Positions 58,282-64,000 of a stretch of 64,000 nt of DNA are shown one piece after another (the stretch's first letter is position 1; every line of letters starts with the position of its first letter). Made by a program: the position numbers and the translations under genes. A model generated the notes under the pieces. That model had not been told where the DNA came from, did no database searches, and saw only the letters and a program-made list of their open reading frames with translations. This DNA is from Streptomyces roseoviridis (GTDB taxonomy: Bacteria; Actinomycetota; Actinomycetes; Streptomycetales; Streptomycetaceae). Where the stretch lies: contig NZ_BAAAWU010000001.1 in the NCBI RefSeq assembly GCF_039535235.1, forward strand, positions 5,270,001 through 5,334,000, written 5' to 3'.

Positions 58282-58755
58282 TCACGCGGTGGCCGGTGCC
58301 GTCTTTCGGTCCTCGCCCTCCGGCTGGGTGCCGGACGTCGCGGTGCGGGGGCGGAAGAGGGTGTCGAGGGCCAGGGCGCCCGGGCCCGTGAAGACCAGGA
58401 GGAGGAAGGCCCAGCAGAAGAGGGCGGCGGGCTCGCCGGCGTTCTGGAGGGGGAAGAGGGCCTGCGGCTGGTGGACGTCGAAGTACGCGTAGGCCATGGA
58501 GCCGGAGGCGAGGAACGCCGCGCCGCGGGTGCCGAGGCCGAGGATGACCAGGGCGCCCGCGACGAGCTGGATGACGGCCGCGTACCAGCCCGGCCAGCTG
58601 CCGGCCGGCAGGGTGGCGCCACTGCCGCCGGCGCCCCCGAGCACGCCGAAGAGCGAGGCGGCGCCGTGGCAGGCGAAGAGCAGGCCGATGACGATCCGGA
58701 AGAGGCCGAGCGCGTAGGGCTGGGCCTGGTTCAGGCGGCTCGCAAGCGAGTTCAT
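58282..58755 (-). CDS. DoxX-family membrane protein
   Basis: The protein has 157 aa from the ATG at 58755 with AAGGAG upstream. Four TM helices are present. The DoxX signature is GLFRIVIGLLFACHGAASLFG at the N-terminus and LVAGALVILGLGTRGAAFLASGSMAYAYF in the middle. DoxX proteins take part in redox homeostasis at the membrane (in mycobacteria with superoxide dismutase and thiol pathways). A palindromic promoter lies ~75-100 bp upstream, suggesting regulated expression. Confidence 0.9.
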   Translation of the reverse strand: MNSLASRLNQAQPYALGLFRIVIGLLFACHGAASLFGVLGGAGGSGATLPAGSWPGWYAAVIQLVAGALVILGLGTRGAAFLASGSMAYAYFDVHQPQALFPLQNAGEPAALFCWAFLLLVFTGPGALALDTLFRPRTATSGTQPEGEDRKTAPATA

Positions 58756-58828
58756 GGGGGAAGGCTCCTTCGGTCCGGCCCGTGCGGAGCGCACGGGTCA
58801 TGGGGGACGGTGCACCGATGAGGCCCTC

Positions 58829-58858
58829 AGGTTAGGCATCCCTCACTATTACTTGCAA
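58829..58858 (-). promoter_or_regulatory. Promoter of the DoxX gene with palindrome in the -35 box
   Basis: On the minus strand, TTGCAA (-35) and TAACCT (-10) are 18 bp apart. The -35 sits in the perfect palindrome ACTTGCAAGT (58851-58860), a possible MarR/HxlR-type operator. Confidence 0.6.
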
Positions 58859-58893
58859 GTTCAACAACAGACCCTTTTTGGTGCCGAGTGGAA

Positions 58894-59544
58894 TCAGCAG
58901 GCGTTGAGGACCGACTGCAGCGCGCTCTTCTCCGCCGAGTCGACGCTGAGGTTCCAGTGGTACTTGACGTGCACCCACATCCGCGCGTACGTGCAGCGGT
59001 ACGAGGTGCGCGGCGGCAGCCACTCCGCCGGGTCCTGGTCGCCCTTCGCCTGGTTGACGTTGTCCGTGACCGCGATGAGCTGCGGGCGCGTCAGGTCGTT
59101 GGCGAAGGACTGCCGCTGACTGGTGGTCCAGGAGTTGGCGCCCGACCGCCATGCCTCGGCCAGCGGGATGACGTGGTCGATGTCGATGTCGGAGGCGAGG
59201 GTCCAGGTGACCCCGTCGTACTCCGAGTACCAACTCCCACTCACTGACGCGCAATTGGAGTCGGTCACGACGTTGACGCCGTCCCGCTTGAGCACCACCT
59301 CACGCGTGTTGCAGGTGCCCGACTGGGTGATCCAGTGCGGGAAGAGGTCCCGGCTGTAACCGGTGGAGGAACCTTCCGCCTTCACCGTGAGCGAGCTCAG
59401 GTACGTCCGGGCGGTGGCCGCGCTGACCGGGGTCGGCGGGGCGGCCTGGGCGGCGGGGGCGGTGGCGAGCAGGCCCGTGGCGGTGACGGCGGCGGAGGCG
59501 GCGAGGACGGCGGCTCGACGCGCGTAGACGCGGACGGCGGACAT
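58894..59544 (-). CDS. Secreted HNH nuclease (DUF1524/GmrSD-C-like)
   Basis: The protein has 216 aa with a signal peptide (AAVLAASAAVTATGLLATAPAAQA). The HNH core is DIDHVIPLAEAWRSGA, followed by ND...N and KGDQDPAEWLPP. A Cys pair (SGTCNT and SNCAS) and a C-terminal Cys pair fit an exported protein. This type is a very common Streptomyces exonuclease-like protein that degrades extracellular DNA. There is no immunity gene nearby. Confidence 0.9.
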   Translation of the reverse strand: MSAVRVYARRAAVLAASAAVTATGLLATAPAAQAAPPTPVSAATARTYLSSLTVKAEGSSTGYSRDLFPHWITQSGTCNTREVVLKRDGVNVVTDSNCASVSGSWYSEYDGVTWTLASDIDIDHVIPLAEAWRSGANSWTTSQRQSFANDLTRPQLIAVTDNVNQAKGDQDPAEWLPPRTSYRCTYARMWVHVKYHWNLSVDSAEKSALQSVLNAC

Positions 59545-59771
59545 GCGAACTCCCTTGATGTGGGGGGACCTTGCCGGACGGCTCGGTCATCGTGGCGGCG
59601 CCGGGTTTCCCTGGGGGGTGCACCAGGTAACAGCGTGGCGACATGTGCACGTCACATCAAGGGGTGCGGGGGTGAGGGATCGGCGGGGGAATCGGGGTGA
59701 GGGATGGACAGGTTCCGGCCGCCGCACGGGGATCGGGCGGCGGGCGGGCCACGGCACCCTAGGGTTGGGCC

Positions 59772-60728
59772 GTGCTTCTGGACGTGAATGTCACCTTCGG
59801 TGCGGTTCTGGCCGTCCTGCTCGCCGTGGCCGCCGGAGTCGTCGCCCTCGCCCGGCTCGGCCGCGCCCGCGACACGCTGACGGCCGGAGCACGGGCGGCC
59901 GTCCAGCTCGTCGCCGTCTCCCTCGTGATCGGCTGGGTCGTCCGCTCGCTGCCGCTGCTGCTCTGCTTCCTGCTGCTGATGTACGCGGTGGCCGTACGGA
60001 CCGCCGGCCGGCGCGTCGTCCCCGCGCCCGGCCGTGCCTGGCGGTGGGCCGCCGTCCCCATCGCCGCCGGTGTCGCCCCGGTCGTCGCGGCCCTCCTGCT
60101 CACCGGCCTCGTCCCCCTGAAGGGGATCACCCTGATCCCCGTCACCGGCATCCTCATCGGCGGCGCGCTCACCGCCACCGTCCTCGGCGGGCGCCGCGCG
60201 CTCGACGAGCTGTCCCAGCGGAAGGGCGAGGTGGAGGCCGGGCTCGCGATCGGCCTACTGGAACGCGAGGCCCGCCTGGAGGTGGCGCGCGAGGCCGCGT
60301 CGGACGCCCTGCTGCCGGGCATGGACCAGACCCGGACGGTCGGACTCGTCACTCTTCCGGGTGCCTTCGTCGGCATGCTCCTCGGCGGGGCGTCACCGCT
60401 GCGCGCGGGCGCGGTGCAGCTCTTCGTGCTCGTCGCGCTGCTGCTCGTCCAGGCGGTCGCGGTCGCCGTCACCCTGGAACTGGTCGCCCGGGGCCGGCTC
60501 GTCCGTCACCGGCCGGAGGAAGGCGGCGGGGACGGTCCCCGCGCGTCCGCACGGTACGACGACGATCCGCCCGCGCCGGAGCCCCATGGTCCGCCCGCTC
60601 CCGACGCCTACGATTCGCCCGCGCCGGACGGCCATAACCAGCCCGCCCCCGGGCCGGGACCTGTGCGCGAGCGGGGGGAGGACGCGCCCCGGGCTACGCC
60701 GCCCGCGCGGCGGAGAAGGCGAGAGTGA
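59772..60728 (+). CDS. FetB/UPF0014-family ABC-type permease
   Basis: The protein has 318 aa from the GTG at 59772. About seven TM helices occupy residues 5-245. The family block is GITLIPVTGILIGGALTATVLGGRRALDEL, and then EAGLAIGLLEREARLEVAREAASDALLPGMDQTRTVGLVTLPGAFVGMLLGG. FetB in E. coli exports iron with the ATPase FetA; no ATPase gene is adjacent, so the partner is elsewhere. The C-terminal ~70 residues are a Pro/Ala/His-rich repeat tail that overlaps the convergent HAD gene by 35 bp. Confidence 0.88.
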   Translation: MLLDVNVTFGAVLAVLLAVAAGVVALARLGRARDTLTAGARAAVQLVAVSLVIGWVVRSLPLLLCFLLLMYAVAVRTAGRRVVPAPGRAWRWAAVPIAAGVAPVVAALLLTGLVPLKGITLIPVTGILIGGALTATVLGGRRALDELSQRKGEVEAGLAIGLLEREARLEVAREAASDALLPGMDQTRTVGLVTLPGAFVGMLLGGASPLRAGAVQLFVLVALLLVQAVAVAVTLELVARGRLVRHRPEEGGGDGPRASARYDDDPPAPEPHGPPAPDAYDSPAPDGHNQPAPGPGPVRERGEDAPRATPPARRRRRE

Positions 60729-61374
60729 GCGTGCCGTCGGGGCCCCGCTCCACCCGTACGCCGGTGAGATCCCCTACGTGGACGTCGGGGGCGAAGGCGG
60801 CGGCCCGGGGACCCACGCCGACCACGCGCATGCCGGCCGCGCGGCCCGCCTGGATGCCCGCCTCGGAGTCCTCGAAGACCACGCAGTCCTCGGGGGCGAA
60901 GCCCAGCGCGGCCGCCCCCTTGAGGAAGCCCTCGGGGTCCGGCTTGCTCGCGCCGACGCACTCGGCGGTGACCCGGGTGTCCGGCATCGCGAGGCCCGCC
61001 GCGCCCATTCGGGCCTGCGCCAGCGCTTCGTCGGCCGAGGTGACGAGGGCGTGCGGCACGGTGGCGAGCGCGGCCATGAAGGCGGGCGCGCCCGGCACCG
61101 GCACCACCCCGTCGAGGTCGGCGGTCTCCTCGGCGAGGATGGCCCGGTTGTCGGCGAGGTTCTGCTCCATCGGCCGGTCCGGCAGCAGGGCGGCCATCGT
61201 GGCGTATCCCTGCCGGCCGTGCACCACCTTCAGCACTTCGGCGGGGTCGAGTCCCTCCCGCTCCGCCCAGCGCCGCCAGCAGCGCTCCACGACGGCGTCG
61301 GAGTTGACGAGCGTGCCGTCCATGTCGAGCAGCAGGGCACGTGCGGTAAGCGTCGCCGGGGTGGTGGCGGGCAT
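60694..61374 (-). CDS. HAD-superfamily phosphatase (sugar-phosphate type)
   Basis: The protein has 226 aa from the ATG at 61374 with GGAG upstream. HAD motif I is LLLDMDGTLVNSD, motif II is LVTSAD, the motif III Lys is in GASKPDPEGFL and motif IV is VVFEDSEAGIQAG. The cap is the small alpha-helical type of the YcjU/DOG-phosphatase group, so sugar phosphates are likely substrates. It lies downstream of the peptidoglycan-binding protein gene on the same strand with a 166-bp gap. Confidence 0.93.
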   Translation of the reverse strand: MPATTPATLTARALLLDMDGTLVNSDAVVERCWRRWAEREGLDPAEVLKVVHGRQGYATMAALLPDRPMEQNLADNRAILAEETADLDGVVPVPGAPAFMAALATVPHALVTSADEALAQARMGAAGLAMPDTRVTAECVGASKPDPEGFLKGAAALGFAPEDCVVFEDSEAGIQAGRAAGMRVVGVGPRAAAFAPDVHVGDLTGVRVERGPDGTLTLAFSAARAA

Positions 61375-61540
61375 AAGGGATCTCCAGGAGGGGTGGTCGG
61401 AGACGAATACAGAGCGGTCCCGCTCGCCGGTCAGGGAGTGCGAGCGGGGCCACTTTGTTCCTCCACGATACAAAACGAGGGGCCGCCCCGCCAGTCCCGT
61501 CCGCATGGCGGGACCCCCGCCGGCTCACTGCCCCGTTGCC

Positions 61541-62863
61541 TCACTGCCCCGTCGTCTCCGCCTCCAGGGCTCGGCGCGTGTACGGGCCGTAGACGCCCCG
61601 CGGGTCCTCCTCGATGTACTGGTACGACTGGTAGAGCGCGACCGCGCGCTCCACCTTCCTCGTGTACGAGCCGTTCACCGGCCCGTCGTACACCCATGCC
61701 TCCCGCAGCCGCCGCTGCAGTTCCTCCACCTCCGGGCCCGTGGACCCGAGGCTCAGGGTCGGCGCCTCGGTGGCCGGGGCCGTGGTCGGAGGCACCGCGC
61801 TCGCGCTCGTCGGCGTGGCGGTCCGCGTGGCGGGCGCCCCGGGGGCCGCGGGCGCCGAGGAGCCGGTGCCGGTCGCGGTGGCGGATGCCGTGGCGGAGGG
61901 GGAGGCGGACGCGGAGGTCGCCTCCGGGGCCGCGGTCGCCGAGGCGGATGCCGAGGGGGAACGGCTGGTGATCGGCGCCTCGGAGACGGCCACGTTCTCG
62001 GACGCGCTGGTGGTGACCTCGGGGACGGTGGCGCGGTCGTCGGTGTCGCTGTCGTCGCCGCCGATCAGTACCGTGGCCAGGACGGCGGTGCCGACGACCG
62101 CCGCCGCGACCACGGCGGCGATCAGGGCCGCCCGGCCCCGGCCCCGCGCGCGCCCCGAGTGCTCCTCGGGGGCGTACGCCAGCGTGAGCGCCGGCTCGTA
62201 CCGATCGGGCTCGTAGCCACCGGGTTCGTACCCCTCGGCCCCGTGCGCATCGGCCCCGTACCCGTCGGGCTCGTAGCCGCCGGGCTCGTACCCCTCGGCC
62301 CCGTGTGCATCGGCCCCGTACCCGCCGGCCGCCCCGTAGGCGCTCCCCTCGTACCCATCGCCGCCCTGCGGCCCGGATCCGCCCGCGTACGGGGACGGCA
62401 GCACCGCCGTCGGTGGTATCGGCGCCGGTATCGGTGCCGGCGCTTCCCCGGGCGCGGCCACCGGCCCTGGCGCCGCCGCCCGTATCTCAGTCACCCGCAC
62501 CTCGGTCGCCCGTACCTCAGTGGCCCCTGCCTCCGCCGCCCGCACCTCCGTCGGTGCCTCGGGCGACGAGGGCCGCGCCCCCACGGCCTGCCCCGCCCCC
62601 ACCGGCAGCACCGCCGTCACGTCCTCCGTCGCTGCCCCCCGGGCCGTGCCCTCCGCCGTCCCCAGCGTCACGTACGGCCTGACCCGCAAGGGATCGAAGT
62701 CCTCCGGCGCCACGGGCTCGGACGGCGCCACGGGGTCGGACGGCGCGGCGGGCTGGGACGTCGCCAGGGGCTCGGCGGCGGCCGCCGCCTCCGCGCCGCG
62801 CCCGCAGGCGCAGCGCGGGCCAGGTCTGTGTGCACCACATTCAGGACAGGCGTGTCCGGACAT
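61541..62863 (-). CDS. Membrane protein with zinc ribbon and peptidoglycan-binding domain
   Basis: The protein has 440 aa. The N-terminus has a zinc ribbon (HACPECGAHRPGPRCACG), then ~200 low-complexity residues including two exact-length 20-residue repeats of YGADAHGAEGYEPGGYEPD type. A single TM helix (about residues 245-268) follows, then a Ser/Ala/Thr-rich extracellular linker and a C-terminal PG_binding_1 domain (LSLGSTGPEVEELQRRLREAWVYDGPVNGSYTRKVERAVALYQ). It is oriented as an intracellular zinc-ribbon sensor with a wall-binding tail. The family is typical of Streptomyces; the exact role is unknown. Confidence 0.88.
   Translation of the reverse strand: MSGHACPECGAHRPGPRCACGRGAEAAAAAEPLATSQPAAPSDPVAPSEPVAPEDFDPLRVRPYVTLGTAEGTARGAATEDVTAVLPVGAGQAVGARPSSPEAPTEVRAAEAGATEVRATEVRVTEIRAAAPGPVAAPGEAPAPIPAPIPPTAVLPSPYAGGSGPQGGDGYEGSAYGAAGGYGADAHGAEGYEPGGYEPDGYGADAHGAEGYEPGGYEPDRYEPALTLAYAPEEHSGRARGRGRAALIAAVVAAAVVGTAVLATVLIGGDDSDTDDRATVPEVTTSASENVAVSEAPITSRSPSASASATAAPEATSASASPSATASATATGTGSSAPAAPGAPATRTATPTSASAVPPTTAPATEAPTLSLGSTGPEVEELQRRLREAWVYDGPVNGSYTRKVERAVALYQSYQYIEEDPRGVYGPYTRRALEAETTGQ
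62201..62320 (-). repeat. Two tandem 60-bp coding repeats
   Basis: Units 62201-62260 and 62261-62320 differ at only a few positions and encode Tyr/Gly/Glu-rich 20-residue repeats in the peptidoglycan-binding protein. Confidence 0.88.
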
Positions 62864-63023
62864 CGTTGGGTCCCTCCCCGGTCAGTTCCGAGCGATTATG
62901 CAGCCCGGCCGCCGCCACGGGGTGAACAGCTGTCCCCTGTGCACCCCTCCGCAGGCCATAACGGCACAAACCCTCCAGGATGGAGAGGATCGGAGCCAGC
63001 GGCCCGGACCGGAGGAGACGCCC

Positions 63024-64000
63024 ATGGCCCAGGAAGTACGCGCGCCGCACGCCGGCGAAGGCCCCGTACCGGGAGCGGCACAGAGCCACCGCACCGTCGT
63101 CGTCGCGATCGGCGCGCTGCTGCTCGGCATGCTCCTCGCCGCACTCGACCAGACCATCGTGTCCACCGCCCTGCCGACCATCGTCAGCGAGCTCGGCGGC
63201 ATGGAGCACCTGTCCTGGGTCGTCACCGCCTACATGCTGGCCTCCACCGCCGCCACCCCCCTTTGGGGCAAGCTCGGCGACCAGTACGGGCGCAAGAAGC
63301 TCTTCCAGGGCGCCATCGTGCTCTTCCTCATCGGCTCGGCGCTCTGCGGCATCGCCCAGAACATGCCCCAGCTCATCGCCTTCCGCGCCGTCCAGGGCCT
63401 CGGCGGCGGCGGGCTCATGGTGCTGTCCATGGCGATCGTCGGCGACCTCGTCTCGCCCCGCGAACGCGGCCGCTACCAGGGTCTCTTCGGTGCCGTCTTC
63501 GGCGCCACCAGCGTCCTCGGCCCCCTCCTCGGCGGCCTGTTCACCGAGCACCTCTCCTGGCGCTGGGTCTTCTACATCAACCTGCCGATCGGCGTCGTCG
63601 CCCTCTTCGTCATCGCCGCCGTCCTGCACATCCCGGTCCGCAGCACCCGCCACCGCATCGACTACCTCGGCACCTTCCTCATCGCCTCCGTCGCCACCTG
63701 CCTGGTCCTGGTCGCCTCCCTCGGCGGCACCACCTGGGACTGGGGCTCGGCGCAGATCATCGGCCTCGCGGTCCTGGGAGCGGTGCTCCTCGTGTGGTTC
63801 GTGTCCGTGGAGCGGCGGGCCGCGGAGCCCGTCCTGCCCCTCAAGCTGTTCCGGATCAGGACCTTCACGCTGGTCTCGGTCATCAGCTTCGTCGTCGGCT
63901 TCGCGATGTTCGGCGCGATGACCTACCTGCCGACCTTCCTCCAGGTCGTGCAGGGCGTCAGCCCCACCATGTCCGGCGTGCACATGCTGCCCATGGTGCT
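63024..64000 (+). CDS. MFS multidrug efflux transporter, DHA2 family, 3' end outside the window
   Basis: The ATG at 63024 has GGAGGAG six bases upstream; 325 codons are visible and the frame is open at the edge. TM1 carries LAALDQTIVSTALPTIV (motif D1). Motif A is GKLGDQYGRKK, and the motif C region is GATSVLGPLLGGLFTEHLSWRWVFYINLPIG. It belongs to the EmrB/QacA 14-TM exporters. No regulator gene lies next to it within the window. It is divergent from the peptidoglycan-binding protein gene with 160 bp between. Confidence 0.94.
   Translation, partial: MAQEVRAPHAGEGPVPGAAQSHRTVVVAIGALLLGMLLAALDQTIVSTALPTIVSELGGMEHLSWVVTAYMLASTAATPLWGKLGDQYGRKKLFQGAIVLFLIGSALCGIAQNMPQLIAFRAVQGLGGGGLMVLSMAIVGDLVSPRERGRYQGLFGAVFGATSVLGPLLGGLFTEHLSWRWVFYINLPIGVVALFVIAAVLHIPVRSTRHRIDYLGTFLIASVATCLVLVASLGGTTWDWGSAQIIGLAVLGAVLLVWFVSVERRAAEPVLPLKLFRIRTFTLVSVISFVVGFAMFGAMTYLPTFLQVVQGVSPTMSGVHMLPMV

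Overview
The window is a high-GC actinomycete chromosome segment, almost certainly Streptomyces. Signs are strong G/C third-position bias, frequent GTG starts, ATGA/GTGA stop-start overlaps, long 'shadow' ORFs antisense to real genes, and typical families (DUF4429, DUF3052, TerD clusters, FemX/MurJ, homodimeric AceE). Most of it looks like ordinary chromosome. The exceptions are an Rhs tip at the left edge and a 6.3-kb integrated element at a tRNA-Val gene (46472-52795).

Layout. 1-6.0 kb: 3' part of a giant Rhs/YD-repeat protein with a lower-GC C-terminal tip and a small lipoprotein behind it (possible toxin/immunity pair). 6.3-14.1 kb: DinB-like protein, then cell-envelope genes (L,D-transpeptidase, FemX-like aminoacyltransferase, MurJ flippase) and a two-component system coupled to a lipoprotein. 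14.1-16.4 kb: serine hydrolase divergent from a leaderless merR-aldo/keto reductase operon. 16.4-23.3 kb: membrane acyltransferase with a secreted DUF1023 hydrolase, a NarL-type two-component system, a DUF4429 protein and a second DUF1023 hydrolase. 23.4-25.9 kb: TetR repressor and divergent DHA2 efflux pump, with the operator inside the pump promoter. 26-31.5 kb: small secreted protein, K+ channel, aceE, DUF3052 protein, AhpE-type peroxiredoxin.

31.7-41.4 kb is a tellurite/stress-type Ter cluster: two TerD proteins, a TerC-like membrane protein, a TerD-like protein, a divergent TerD with a Pro-rich tail, and the Ter-associated biosynthetic module (CitE-like lyase, phosphoribosyltransferase-TRSP-StiP protein, HAD phosphatase). 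The phosphoribosyltransferase and StiP parts lie in one open frame joined by an amplified 36-bp repeat, yet the StiP part keeps its own ribosome-binding site and ATG. 41.4-46.3 kb: DedA protein, a two-component system whose kinase has a huge repeat-built N-terminus, FmdB-like zinc ribbon, and a coiled-coil protein.

46.4-52.8 kb is the accessory island. tRNA-Val(TAC) supplies a 49-bp core that is perfectly duplicated at 52747-52795; matching arm-type sites lie just inside both ends. The inside is decayed: an integrase C-terminal fragment abutting a NUDIX fragment, and a doubly broken bacteriocin-immunity-like gene. It also holds a 153-bp stem-loop whose mismatches are all G-U wobbles on the minus strand, a membrane protein, and a complete divergent pair: a C5 cytosine methyltransferase and a GHKL ATPase fused to a PD-(D/E)XK nuclease. 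That pair is the best candidate here for an under-described defence (restriction-modification-like) system.

52.9-64 kb returns to chromosome: PASTA-like lipoprotein, DUF4231 membrane protein with metallo-hydrolase, GntR regulator, small conserved proteins, VTT membrane protein, DoxX, secreted HNH nuclease, FetB-like permease, HAD phosphatase, peptidoglycan-binding protein, and the start of a DHA2 efflux pump. Short GC-rich tandem arrays recur between and inside genes throughout.
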